Shown here: positions 26,478-35,887 of the stretch, one piece after another
Layout: each line of letters starts with the position of its first letter
How positions within the stretch are numbered: position 1 is the first letter of the stretch
DNA from: Litoribacter populi
Lineage (GTDB): Bacteria > Bacteroidota > Bacteroidia > Cytophagales > Cyclobacteriaceae
NCBI RefSeq assembly: GCF_007483685.1
Contig: NZ_VMKN01000001.1
Coordinates: 1,412,383-1,476,382, forward strand
Direction of reading: 5' to 3'
DNA length: 64,000 nt
The notes under the pieces: generated by a model
What the model was told of the DNA's origin: nothing
Seen by the model: only the letters and a program-made list of their open reading frames with translations
Database searches by the model: none
Made by a program: the position numbers and the translations under genes

Positions 26478-26515
26478 TTTAGTCGAAAAATTCACTAGGT
26501 TGGTCTAAAAGAATT
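26478..26515 (+). promoter_or_regulatory. candidate LytTR operator (copy B)
   Basis: TTTAGTCGAAAA-N13-GTCTAAAAGAATT, with the repeat starts 26482 and 26503 again 21 bp apart. The spacer differs from copy A (19953), so the match is not simply a recent duplication. It lies just after the regulator stop and about 230 bp upstream of the S41 peptidase. The remainder of 26516-26746 shows no gene. Confidence 0.6.
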
Positions 26516-26746
26516 TCGCCCTTGTAAGGAAATGGGTTATTTCAGGAAATCAATTTTACAAGAACCATATGAAGCAAATTTATACACTGTTGAGGATTTC
26601 AGTTTGCCATGGGGGTTTTTAAGGAAGCAATTTTGAGTAGCCTTTAGTGAAGCGGGTCCTCAACATGCTATCTAAACAGCTTTACAAATTCAAGCAACAA
26701 GTTTCCCCTTATAATACATACTGATGAAGACTATTTTAAAACGCTA

Positions 26747-28207
26747 TTGACTTTAGTACTATTTATATCTACGTTGATTTCTTTACAAGCTCAGGATTGT
26801 AATTGCAAAGATGCCTTTGAGGCAACCGTACAAGCCTATGAAGAAAATTATGCCTTATTTATCTATAAAGTAACAGACCAAAACCAAAGCCTATACGATG
26901 CACACAAGGAATTGATGCGGAATAAAGCCGGCCAAGTCTCTACTTTAAGTGAATGTAAGACTGTTCTAGACAGGTATCTACATTTCTTCAGGGATGGGCA
27001 TACCTATATCCTGAATTCCAGCAGCAGCGAGGAGGATTTATACTTTGAAAAGATACCCCTTTCCGAAAAACAGTTTAAGGATGATTACAAAGCCAAGAAT
27101 TTTACCTTAAACCCAATCCTCGGTATCTGGGAAAGTGGCAGCTATACCGTCGCCATCATCCCCAACCCGGAAGATAATAATCGTGAAAGAGACTATGTAG
27201 GAATCATCCTAGACAGCGGTAATCCTGATTGGGAGCAAACAGACGTAAAGTTTGAATTAATTTCAGATTTTGGCACCGATTACCAGGTAAACTTTATGCT
27301 GGGGGATCATTCCATTTACCAAACTACCGGTCAGCAGGTCAATAATTCCTTACTAGAATTAGATGGTTTAAACGCTTGGCAAAAGATATGGCCTGAACAA
27401 ACCCAAAAACCTGTAAACGAAATAGACGCTAAATTCAAGGAGTTTCATTTATCATACATTGAGGAAATTCCATACCTAAGGCTCCCTAGTTTTGGGTCTG
27501 TGGGAGCATCCTTTGTAGACAGTACCTTGCAAGCCCATCACGAAAACATCATGAAATCGGATTTTATGATAGTGGATATCAGGGGAAATAGTGGGGGTAG
27601 TGACTATACTTATTTTCCTTTACTTCCCTATATCCTCAGTGGGCCGATAGAGGTTCCTGTGAGCGGCTATTGGTATACTGATTATAATATCCAATTCTGG
27701 ATGGACTACATTACAGGAGAACCGAATAAAAAAGTGGAAGACTATACACCCAATGAAAAAGAAAAGTTTGATGTGATGATGTCAAACAAAGGAACCCCAT
27801 TTTTTGAAAATCCAGATTATTCCTATACCTATAATGCGGATACCCTCTATATGGGGCCGCAAAAAATTATAATTCTTCAGGATTATGAAACGGCAAGTTC
27901 AGGAGAAACCTTAGTATTCCGGGCCAAACAAAGTGATAGGGTAGTGGTCTATGGACAGAGTACCGCAGGAGTGGTAGATGGTTTCAATGGTTTTGGAATT
28001 GAAATTGGTAGTTTTGAAGCTATTTTTCCTACCTCATTTCGGGCAAAAGATCTTAAGGAAAACCCGATTGACCCGCATGGAATAGCTCCCGATGTGTATG
28101 TCAATGAAAAAGTGGATGTCTTGGAATATGCTATTGAACATATGCGTCAATTGTTGGAAAATGAGCATGGCCAAAAACTGCAGTTCGCCACCTCCCAAAC
28201 TGACTGA
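26747..28207 (+). CDS. S41-family peptidase (paralogue of 16704), doubtful 5' end
   Basis: 486 residues from a TTG at 26747. The signal peptide then lacks a charged n-region. In another frame an ATG at 26724 gives MKTILKR and runs into a stop. One inserted base would join it to LTLVLFISTLISLQAQ, a perfect signal peptide, so a one-base frameshift near 26745 is likely. The mature part has FFRDGHTYIL, IVDIRGNSGGSDYTY, the nucleophile motif TASSGETLVF and HGIAPDVYVNEK, all as in the 16704 paralogue. It lies downstream of LytTR operator B and 17 bp before the DUF4932 gene. Confidence 0.75.
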   Translation: MTLVLFISTLISLQAQDCNCKDAFEATVQAYEENYALFIYKVTDQNQSLYDAHKELMRNKAGQVSTLSECKTVLDRYLHFFRDGHTYILNSSSSEEDLYFEKIPLSEKQFKDDYKAKNFTLNPILGIWESGSYTVAIIPNPEDNNRERDYVGIILDSGNPDWEQTDVKFELISDFGTDYQVNFMLGDHSIYQTTGQQVNNSLLELDGLNAWQKIWPEQTQKPVNEIDAKFKEFHLSYIEEIPYLRLPSFGSVGASFVDSTLQAHHENIMKSDFMIVDIRGNSGGSDYTYFPLLPYILSGPIEVPVSGYWYTDYNIQFWMDYITGEPNKKVEDYTPNEKEKFDVMMSNKGTPFFENPDYSYTYNADTLYMGPQKIIILQDYETASSGETLVFRAKQSDRVVVYGQSTAGVVDGFNGFGIEIGSFEAIFPTSFRAKDLKENPIDPHGIAPDVYVNEKVDVLEYAIEHMRQLLENEHGQKLQFATSQTD

Positions 28208-28224
28208 TTTTGATAGGAAGCGAT

Positions 28225-29280
28225 ATGAAGAAGGTATTTAGTCTCTTTTTGCTGTTGTCCTGTACATTACCTCTGCAGGCCCAGCCATCCTATGAAGTAA
28301 AGGTGCATCCCGGCACGGAGCTCTTGCACGTGGTCAATTACCTGGCGGAGGTGTATCGGCCCACGGCCAGGGAGTCCAGCTATCTGGAAGCGGTGGAGGA
28401 CTGGTTTGGGGAGTATCGGGAACATCCGGCGGTATTGCATGCCGCGGCCTTGCCCTACAATGATTTTACGGACTTGGGCTGGTGTTTTGATTTCCCGGAC
28501 AATGAGCTGAAAATCCCCGATGGATATGGCTACCTGGACAAAATCATGGATAGGGAGTATCTGGAACGCTACCTGATCTTAAGCCGGGAATTTGCCGAGA
28601 AATCCGACTTTTGGGCTTTTTATCAAGAGCAGGAGCCAAATTACCGCATTTGGGAAAAGGAGTTTACCGACGGCTTGGAGCGTGAACAGCCTCTGGCCGC
28701 CTTGACGGATTTCTATAGGGCGGACTTGGGCAAAACCATCTATTTTTCTATTGCACCCATGGGCGCTACGCTCAAAGTCAACCTCTTTTTGGAAGAAATC
28801 AATCCCGAATTTAGCCAGTATGCTCCTATAATCGTTCCCTTCGACCGGGCCTACGTGGATGAGCAAACAGATACGCCCAACTTTGCCTACAACCGTAAAT
28901 CCCTCAACCATGCGGTATGGCATGAAGCCAGCCACCTGTACTGGGAGGTAATGGTAGCACCCTTTAGACAGCGCCTGCTGAATCTGGATTATGAGGATGC
29001 TCTGTCTGTGAATTTCAACACCTTTGCCGATAAAGGGATGGACACCTACTTTTTTATTCATGAGGTGGTGGCCGATGGTGTAGCGATATTGCTCAAACGA
29101 AAATTTTCCAGCATAGAAGAGGCCGATGCGCATTTGGCCATCAATGAAGGTATGGGCAGCCCCCTATACCGTGAGATGGTGGAATTGCTTGATAGGGAAT
29201 ATTATCCAAACAGAGAGGAGCAAAACTTCCGGGAATTCATCCCACATCTCATAGAAATGATAGAAAATAAAAACCATTGA
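28225..29280 (+). CDS. DUF4932-like secreted metallopeptidase
   Basis: The ATG at 28225 is chosen (a TTG at 28210 adds five residues). 351 residues with a signal peptide (MKKVFSLFLLLSCTLPLQA). VWHEASHLYWE at His233 is an HExxH zinc site, and FIHEVVADGVAILL about 55 residues later supplies a plausible third ligand region (E/D). I associate this fold with the DUF4932 family of Bacteroidota. Substrate unknown. It lies 17 bp after the S41 peptidase and 5 bp before the broken M1 gene, so the three form a peptidase operon. Confidence 0.75.
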   Translation: MKKVFSLFLLLSCTLPLQAQPSYEVKVHPGTELLHVVNYLAEVYRPTARESSYLEAVEDWFGEYREHPAVLHAAALPYNDFTDLGWCFDFPDNELKIPDGYGYLDKIMDREYLERYLILSREFAEKSDFWAFYQEQEPNYRIWEKEFTDGLEREQPLAALTDFYRADLGKTIYFSIAPMGATLKVNLFLEEINPEFSQYAPIIVPFDRAYVDEQTDTPNFAYNRKSLNHAVWHEASHLYWEVMVAPFRQRLLNLDYEDALSVNFNTFADKGMDTYFFIHEVVADGVAILLKRKFSSIEEADAHLAINEGMGSPLYREMVELLDREYYPNREEQNFREFIPHLIEMIENKNH

Positions 29281-29285
29281 TATTT

Positions 29286-30548
29286 ATGAACAGGTTAAGC
29301 ACTATAATATTAATTTCCTTCACATTTTTTTGTGCCGATGTGATTGCGGAATCAGGTAACAAACGGGGCGATGGTGGAACTTTTGTCCAGGGAAACCTTA
29401 ACATATCAGTTGATGATCAATCCGTAGAGGTAGCCCTTGCTTTTACTTATGTGGCCAAAGACAGTGCCCGATCCAGCCTAAGCTTTTGGATGGATTCAGC
29501 AATGGAGATCCAATAAGTAGATGGTGACCTAGTGAAAAGTTATAGTTTTGATCAGGAAGCAAAACCCTTCGCTACTCTCACAATAGACTTTGAAGAAGCC
29601 CTATCGGAAGGGAAGGAAACTTCCTTTTCAATTGCTTATTCCGGTAAACCCTCCCAAGGATTTTGGATTGAGGAATACCAATGGGTGGATATTGATCCGG
29701 ATTTTATGATCCTGCCTGTATTCAGTACACTGGAAGACTTTGAGTATAAAATAAAGGCAAGTTTGGATAATGCAAACTATAAACTTATAGATGTACAAAA
29801 GGGTAGTTTATCCCGAGAAATCGAGGTGACATCCAATACCACATCCTATTATATCAACCCCATTTTGGCCAGCAATAATCAAAAAAATGGTCTTGGGTTA
29901 TATGATTATTCAGTTGATGGTAAAGAAGTTAGGGTGTTTTCCGAATATGCAGACAGTGCCCGATATGTAAGAGATGCGGCCTTGAGGATTTTTGATTTCT
30001 TCAACAGTACTTTTGCCAGAGAAGAACCCGTCACTTTCTGTTCTGTGCTGTACAGACCGATTCCGTATCATGAACATAAGGTCACCAGGTCCTTTAAGCC
30101 TTCGGTAGTTTTTGCAAAGCAACATGAGAATACCGCCACCTTGGCGCATGAGATATCCCATTTCTGGTGGAACAGGGGCGATCCCCTTACAACCGAAAAA
30201 TGGCTGACTGAATCATTTGCCCAATATTCGGAGATGATGTTTATTCGACATGAGCAGGGGGAAGAAAGGTTTAATATGATCATCGAGAAGCTTGCAGGCC
30301 GTGCTGAAAAACTGCCTCCTCTATTGGGAGGGGATAGGTTTGGGAGATATGGTGATGCACTGATCTATGAAAAAGGGCCATATATCTTATCTCAGTTGGA
30401 AAACCGGCTTGGCTATGAAATATTTGTAGACTTTATGGTGGCGGTTAATAGAGACCAAGTGGCTACTACAGGACATCTTTTGGAGGTGCTTGAGGACCAA
30501 ACCTCAGCTGATATACGGAAGGAGTTTGAGGAATTGTTGAAGAGGTAG
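29286..30548 (+). pseudogene. M1-family (aminopeptidase-like) metallopeptidase interrupted by a stop codon
   Basis: One reading frame runs from an ATG at 29286 to 30548 except for a TAA at 29514-29516 between MDSAMEIQ and VDGDLVKSYSF. The two parts belong together (N-terminal beta domain split in mid-strand). Downstream the zinc motif TLAHEISHFWW (His at 30147) and the third ligand in TEKWLTESFAQY, 18 residues on, are intact. The GAMEN-like exopeptidase motif is not evident. The gene is therefore a recent nonsense pseudogene, unless a restart at 29532 (GTG) makes a protein without signal peptide. Confidence 0.75.
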
Positions 30549-30907
30549 AATAGCGGGGGATCAGGGGAGCCACCTCTACCTCTTTAAAGTGTTATCGTCT
30601 TCAGAAAATAGATAGGTGATATATATGTTGATACAGATTGGGATGGTGTGGCAAAAGCCTTTATCAGAATCTCGACATTGGAATTAATATGATCGTTGCT
30701 TGTGATGAATTTGAGCTAATTTGGCCAGATTGATATATAAATTATCTGTAATCAATAACACCTGTAAAGTGATAAAATTGCTTCACCCTTGGTTTAATGC
30801 TAACATGGCCCGCCTCTTCGGTCATCGGTCTTCGGTCTTCCGTCCCACCAATAAAAGGAAAATCGGCGACCTGCCTTTGCAGGAGGCAGGCGGTAACCAG
30901 CTAATAT
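30549..30907. other. intergenic with short inverted GAAGACC repeat
   Basis: No gene supported. 30814-30847 carries TCTTCGGTC-type units, the reverse complement of the tandem repeat at 8079-8131. GCCTGCCTTTGCAGGAGGC-like hairpin sequence lies near 30870-30892, just before the acetyltransferase start. Confidence 0.45.
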
Positions 30908-31528
30908 ATGACAGGACCTGACAAGAACACCCCGTTCCCATTACCTCACTATGGAAGGCTATGCTTTCTGAAAAACATCATAACCAACCCAAACATCATT
31001 GTGGGGGACTATACCTATTACGATGATTTTGAGGATGTGCACAATTTTGAGAAAAATGTAAAATACCATTTTGATTTTATCGGGGATAAGCTTTTTATTG
31101 GCAAATTCTGCATGATAGCCTCTGATGTTACTTTTATCATGAACGGCGGCAACCACCTGACCGATGCTTTGACAAGCTATCCCTTTGCCATTTTCGGCCA
31201 TGGATGGGAAAAAGCCATGGAGGGTAGAAGCTATCCTTCCAAGGGGGATACACATATCGGAAACGACGTCTGGATAGGGCACAGAGCCACCATCATGCCT
31301 GGGGTAAGGGTCGGTGATGGAGCAATCATTGCCAGCCATGCCGTGGTGACTAAGGATGTGGAACCCTACACCGTTGTAGCAGGCAATCCGGCCAGGGAGG
31401 TGAAGAAGAGATTTTCGGACGAAAAGATCCAAAAGCTTTTGGAAATCAGGTGGTGGGACTGGGAGATCGACAAGATCACCCGCAATGTCCAGCATTTGAC
31501 TGGCAATGACCTTGATTTAATTAAATGA
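30908..31528 (+). CDS. Vat/CatB-type O-acetyltransferase (left-handed beta-helix)
   Basis: 206 residues with hexapeptide repeats. Motifs strongly recall streptogramin/chloramphenicol xenobiotic acetyltransferases: [42 protein letters not shown] (catalytic His), [20 protein letters not shown] and [16 protein letters not shown]. These match the Vat order of motifs along the full length. It would transfer acetyl from acetyl-CoA to a hydroxyl of a small molecule. Many environmental members have unknown substrates, so resistance should not be assumed. Single gene. Confidence 0.85.
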   Translation: MTGPDKNTPFPLPHYGRLCFLKNIITNPNIIVGDYTYYDDFEDVHNFEKNVKYHFDFIGDKLFIGKFCMIASDVTFIMNGGNHLTDALTSYPFAIFGHGWEKAMEGRSYPSKGDTHIGNDVWIGHRATIMPGVRVGDGAIIASHAVVTKDVEPYTVVAGNPAREVKKRFSDEKIQKLLEIRWWDWEIDKITRNVQHLTGNDLDLIK

Positions 31529-31930
31529 GCTTAAGTTATTCTCAAACAGCATAAAAATATTTTGTAGTACCAAATATTGCCTGTGTTTTTATCAGGTTTG
31601 ATAAACGAGAAACCGACGTACGGAGAAAGGATTAAAAGCCCTGCTTTTTAAAAGATTAGAGATTCCGTATGAGTAAACTAATTGGGAAGGTAAAGACAAT
31701 TGCTGGTTTGTGGGATGCCAGGTGCGGGAAAGTAAAATAAAGATGAGGAAAGGGGTGACAATGGAGGTTTTGGAGGGAATGGGGGTAATGGGCCTCCCGA
31801 GGGAGGTAAACTCCGCCTCCCCGGGCTGTTGTCATTGTTGTCAATGATTTATGCACGGGCAAACCCACGTACTCTCACTGTCCCGATGAGCAGCCATTAA
31901 TTTGATTGGGGAGTCGGGGACTACCACGGC
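31529..31930. other. convergent intergenic region
   Basis: About 400 bp between convergent genes. It contains the short palindrome CCTCCC-GA-GGGAGG at 31793-31806 and purine-rich stretches. No gene supported. Confidence 0.4.
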
Positions 31931-34165
31931 CTAAACCTCATCATTTTCCAAGATCTTATCGACCGTAACGGGCAGGTCCCGGAACCTTTTTCCGGTGGCA
32001 TGGAAAATGGCGTTGACAATGGCCGGGGCAACGGCCACATTGCCCACCTCCCCCAGGCCTTTGGCGCCAATGGGGTTGACGATGTCATCCTCCTCTTCGA
32101 CAAAGATCACGTCGAGCTCTTGCAGGTCGGCGTTGACGGGAATGTGGTAGCCGGCCAAATCATGGTTGATGAACCGTCCATAATGCGTGTCCATGACAGA
32201 TTCTTCCTCCAATGCCATGCCCACACCCCAAACCATTCCTCCCAATATTTGGCTTTTGGCCGTCTTTGGGTTAAGGATGCGACCGCCCGCAATGGCATTC
32301 ACCATCCGCGAAACCCTGACTGTTCCCAATGCTTCGTCCACCCTTACCTCCACAAAGACCGCCGAATGGCTGTAAATGGCATAATTGTCCTGCTCCTCGG
32401 AAGGTTGGGAATCGATGGTTGCCGCTAAGCTGTCCTTTTGATTTTGGTGTAGGATGTCCGTCAGTGCCATGGCTTTGGTTGGATCCTTTTTGAGCCGTAG
32501 CTGCCCGGCTTCCATTTCCACCTCCCAAAACGGGATATCCTTCAATGGGGAACCATCCACTTCCTGGGCAAGTTCAAGCAGCTTTTTGCCGAGTTGCCTA
32601 CAAGCTTCCCTGACGGCTGAACCGACAGAGGAGGCGGTGGCAGAACCTCCCTCTAAGGGGGCTTTGGGCAGGGAGGAGTCACCAAGCTTGAAGGTCACCT
32701 GCTCCAATTCCAGGCCCATGGTTTCGGCGGCCACCTGGCTCATGATGGTGTAGGTGCCGGTACCGATGTCGGCGGTGGCGCTGCTGACGGTGAGCTTGCC
32801 GTCCACAGCCAGGACAGCTTTGGCATGTGCTGGCTTTTGGTTTGCTTCCCAGGCTCCGTTGGCCAGTCCCCAACCGATGAGTTCGTGACCTTCCTGCATG
32901 GTGCGCGGCTGGTTAGGACGGTTTTTCCAGCCAAATTTTTCAGCCCCTTGGCGAAAGCACTCCCGAAGTTCCTTGCTTGAAAAGGGTTTGTCCTCAAATT
33001 GGTCCTTTTCAGCATAATTCTTTAACCGGAAATCCAAGGGGTTCATGCCCACTTGGTAGGCCAATTCGTCCATGGCACACTCCAATGCAAAGATGCCACT
33101 GGCCCCACCCGGTGCCCGCATGTCCAGGGGCGTGTAGACATCCAGCCCCACCAGTTTGTAACTCAAGCTGGCGTTGGCGCAATTGTAAAGTACGAGGGGC
33201 CAGCTGATGACATTTTCGCTGTAGTCCTCAAAGCGGGATGTTTCTCCGTACACTTCCTGGATCATTGCCTGCAGCTGCCCATCTTCAGAAGCGGCCAGGG
33301 AGAAGCGTTGGTGGGTTTTGGGCCTGTGCCCAAAGGAAAACATCTGCGGTCGCGACAGCACCACGCGGACGGAGCATCTCAGTTCCAAGGCGGCCATGGT
33401 GGCTAGGAATAACTGGTATTGGGGCCTCAGGCCTGAACCGAATGCACCTCCCACAAAAGGTGAAAGTACTCTAACATCCTCTTGGGCCAGTCCAAATACT
33501 CCCATGAGATACTTTTGGCTGTTGAGGGCGCCTTGGATTTTGTCGTAGACGGTGATGCGGCCGTTTTCTTCCCACAGGACGGTCGAGGCGTGGGGCTCCA
33601 TCGGATGGTGGTGCTGGCTGGGGTGGGTATAGGTGGCTGATAGCCGGTGCTTGGCGTCATGATAAGCCTCGGCGGGGGATCCCCAAGGTTCGGGTGGTGC
33701 TACAGCCTTGTAATCTTTCGGTATAAAAGCATGCTGGAGTTGCTTTTCGAAATCCACCTCATGCTGTTTCTTCTCGTAATTGACCGTGACCAAAGAGGCA
33801 GCATACCGGGCCAGCTCCAGACTTTCGGCCACCACCAGGGCGATGGGCTGCATGTTGAACAGTATTTTGTTGTCGAACAGGGGTCTAAAAGGTGTTCCGG
33901 GAGGGGCGTCCAAGTCTTGGTAGCTTTTATCATAATGGGCAAGGGGCGGGCGGTTTTCATGGGTGAAAACCTGCAGAACCCCATCCAGTTGCAATGCTTT
34001 TTCTGTCTCAATGTGGAGGATTTTTCCTTTTGCTATGGTACTGTTGAGCACAACCCCATGTAGCAGCCCTGGTGGCTGCCACTCTCCTGCATATTTTGCT
34101 TGTCCGGTGACTTTTTGATAGCCATCTACCCGGTTTCTGGCTTCTCCGTTTTTTGTTGCTGCCAT
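31931..34165 (-). CDS. molybdopterin-binding subunit of a xanthine-oxidase-family dehydrogenase
   Basis: 744 residues. N-terminal Ald_Xan_dh a/b hammerhead domain (KVTGQAKYAGEWQPPGLLHG) and the molybdopterin domain (FVGGAFGSGLRPQ; MRAPGGASGIFALECAMDEL; TADIGTGTYTIMSQVAAETM). The active-site Glu lies in GAKGLGEVGNVAVAPAIVNA. It has no signal peptide. It ends a minus-strand operon with FAD and 2Fe-2S subunits (2-bp and -4-bp junctions). The triad resembles E. coli PaoABC (YagTSR), so an aldehyde is the likely substrate, but this is inference. Confidence 0.9.
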   Translation of the reverse strand: MAATKNGEARNRVDGYQKVTGQAKYAGEWQPPGLLHGVVLNSTIAKGKILHIETEKALQLDGVLQVFTHENRPPLAHYDKSYQDLDAPPGTPFRPLFDNKILFNMQPIALVVAESLELARYAASLVTVNYEKKQHEVDFEKQLQHAFIPKDYKAVAPPEPWGSPAEAYHDAKHRLSATYTHPSQHHHPMEPHASTVLWEENGRITVYDKIQGALNSQKYLMGVFGLAQEDVRVLSPFVGGAFGSGLRPQYQLFLATMAALELRCSVRVVLSRPQMFSFGHRPKTHQRFSLAASEDGQLQAMIQEVYGETSRFEDYSENVISWPLVLYNCANASLSYKLVGLDVYTPLDMRAPGGASGIFALECAMDELAYQVGMNPLDFRLKNYAEKDQFEDKPFSSKELRECFRQGAEKFGWKNRPNQPRTMQEGHELIGWGLANGAWEANQKPAHAKAVLAVDGKLTVSSATADIGTGTYTIMSQVAAETMGLELEQVTFKLGDSSLPKAPLEGGSATASSVGSAVREACRQLGKKLLELAQEVDGSPLKDIPFWEVEMEAGQLRLKKDPTKAMALTDILHQNQKDSLAATIDSQPSEEQDNYAIYSHSAVFVEVRVDEALGTVRVSRMVNAIAGGRILNPKTAKSQILGGMVWGVGMALEEESVMDTHYGRFINHDLAGYHIPVNADLQELDVIFVEEEDDIVNPIGAKGLGEVGNVAVAPAIVNAIFHATGKRFRDLPVTVDKILENDEV

Positions 34166-34167
34166 GT

Positions 34168-35157
34168 TTATAATTTCAGGTTTGAGGCTTGCATCAACGC
34201 CCGGACAAGGGTTTGCTTAGCCAATTTGATTTTGAATTTGTTATGCTTGAAGGCTTCCGAACCTGTGAGGTATGCTTCGCTTAAAACCTTGAAATTTTCC
34301 CGGTCCGCCTCTTTTCCCTCTAGCAATTCTTCTGCGCCGGGAACCCGCCAGGGCTTGTGGGCCACTCCACCAAGAGCCACTCTTGCCTTAAGGATGGTAT
34401 TTCCCTCCATGCGCAATCCAACTGCCACCGAAACCAACGCAAAGGAATAGGAAGCCCTGTCACGGACTTTGAGATAGGCATAGTGTTCAGCAAATCCCTC
34501 CGGAGGTAATTGTATGCCTGTGATCAGTTCCTCCGCTTCCAGGTTGCTGTCCACTTGTGGGTTGTTGCTTGGAAGGCGATGAAAGTCGGCCATGGGTATG
34601 CTGCGTGCCCCATCCGGTCCGGTGGCCACCACTCTTGCTTCCAAAGCGGCAAGTGCTACAGCCATATCGGAGGGGTGGGTGGCAATGCAATGTTCACTGT
34701 GGCCCAGGATGGCATGGTCACGGTTGTACCCATGGAGGGCGGCACAGCCGGATTCGGGTTCACGTTTGTTGCAGGAGGTGCTGTTGTCGTAGAAATACGA
34801 GCAGCGGGTACGTTGGAGCAGGTTGCCTCCATTGGTGGCTTTGTTGCGCAATTGTGCGGATGCGCCGGCAAGGATTGCTTGGGAGAGGAGTGGATAGCGG
34901 CCTTCAACGAGTGGGTGGTAGGCTGTTTGGGCATTGCTAGCTAAGGCCCCAAGGTGCAGGCCACCTCCATCTCTTTCTGAAATATCATGGAGCTTTAAGC
35001 CATTGATGTCGATGAGGTGTTGGGGCTGCATCACGTGGACTTTCATCAGGTCGAGTAGGTTGGTGCCTCCCGCGATAATGTAAGATTGGTTTTTTTCCTT
35101 TAAATCGCTCACTGCTTCGGTTATGCCCATTACCTTTTGATAGCTGAAAGGTTTCAT
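34168..35157 (-). CDS. FAD-binding subunit (PaoB/CoxM type) with extra Fe-S insert
   Basis: 329 residues. FAD-binding domain of the CO dehydrogenase flavoprotein family: IAGGTNLLDLMKVHVMQPQH (FAD pyrophosphate loop) and ALASNAQTAYHPLV. Between them and the C-terminal domain there is a Cys-containing insert (RCSYFYDNSTSCNKREPESG, then HSEHC), the position and spacing of the additional 4Fe-4S cluster of PaoB-type subunits. Overlaps the 2Fe-2S gene by 4 bp. Confidence 0.88.
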   Translation of the reverse strand: MKPFSYQKVMGITEAVSDLKEKNQSYIIAGGTNLLDLMKVHVMQPQHLIDINGLKLHDISERDGGGLHLGALASNAQTAYHPLVEGRYPLLSQAILAGASAQLRNKATNGGNLLQRTRCSYFYDNSTSCNKREPESGCAALHGYNRDHAILGHSEHCIATHPSDMAVALAALEARVVATGPDGARSIPMADFHRLPSNNPQVDSNLEAEELITGIQLPPEGFAEHYAYLKVRDRASYSFALVSVAVGLRMEGNTILKARVALGGVAHKPWRVPGAEELLEGKEADRENFKVLSEAYLTGSEAFKHNKFKIKLAKQTLVRALMQASNLKL

Positions 35158-35651
35158 GTCCGGCTCCTTTCCAGTGCCTCAAGCACCACTTCGGTGATAT
35201 GGGTATAAGCTCCACATCGGCAGAGGTTGCCGCTCATCAGCTCGCGGACCTCGGCTTTGGTCTTTGCTTTGCCTTCTTGAATAAGGCCGATTGCAGAGCA
35301 AATCTGCCCAGGTGTGCAGTAACCACATTGAAAGGCGTCGCGGTCAATGAAGGCTTGCTGAACCGGGTTTAATTTGCCGTTTTGGGCCAAGCCTTCGATG
35401 GTAGTGATTTCTGAGCCGTCGTGCATCACGGCCAAGGTGAGGCAGGAGTTGATGCGTTGTCCATCCAGGAGGACTGTACAGGCACCGCATTGCCCCTGGT
35501 CGCAGCCTTTTTTGGTGCCGGTGAGCTTTAGCCGCTCCCGCAGGAGGTCGAGCAGGGTGGTCCAGACTTCCACTTCCAGTCGGTGGACGGTCCCGTTGAT
35601 GGTTAGCATGATGCTTTCCTTTTGGATTGGGCTTGGTGTGTTTTTTTCCAT
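35154..35651 (-). CDS. 2Fe-2S subunit of the molybdenum dehydrogenase
   Basis: 165 residues. Plant-type ferredoxin motif GTKKGCDQGQCGACTVLLDG and the second cluster motif FQCGYCTPGQ / GNLCRCGAY. The second in-frame ATG (35609, MLTINGT) may be the true start. Neither start gives a Tat signal, unlike E. coli PaoA, so the enzyme is probably cytoplasmic. First gene of the three-gene operon. Confidence 0.9.
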   Translation of the reverse strand: MEKNTPSPIQKESIMLTINGTVHRLEVEVWTTLLDLLRERLKLTGTKKGCDQGQCGACTVLLDGQRINSCLTLAVMHDGSEITTIEGLAQNGKLNPVQQAFIDRDAFQCGYCTPGQICSAIGLIQEGKAKTKAEVRELMSGNLCRCGAYTHITEVVLEALERSRT

Positions 35652-35887
35652 GGCTGATTATCAAAAAGTGGTAAAAAGTATTGACTGAGGAGCAACAAAA
35701 GGTAAAATAGGAACCTGACAGTCATCCGATTGTTTGGGCAAATTCGCTAAAAACTTGGGTAGGGTGAGCTGGAACGCCAGAGGGGTTGAATTTGGCGTAT
35801 TGGTTTCTGACCTGAGAATGGATGAAAGGAGACTTACTTTTACTCAAAAAGAGCTAAGTGAATAATGTGTTATATCCGCACAATGAC

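Noticed and set aside
31921..35690. Many open frames on the plus strand opposite the molybdenum-enzyme genes
   Set aside because: They lie antisense to three full-length conserved subunits with clear cofactor motifs. The open frames come from codon bias.
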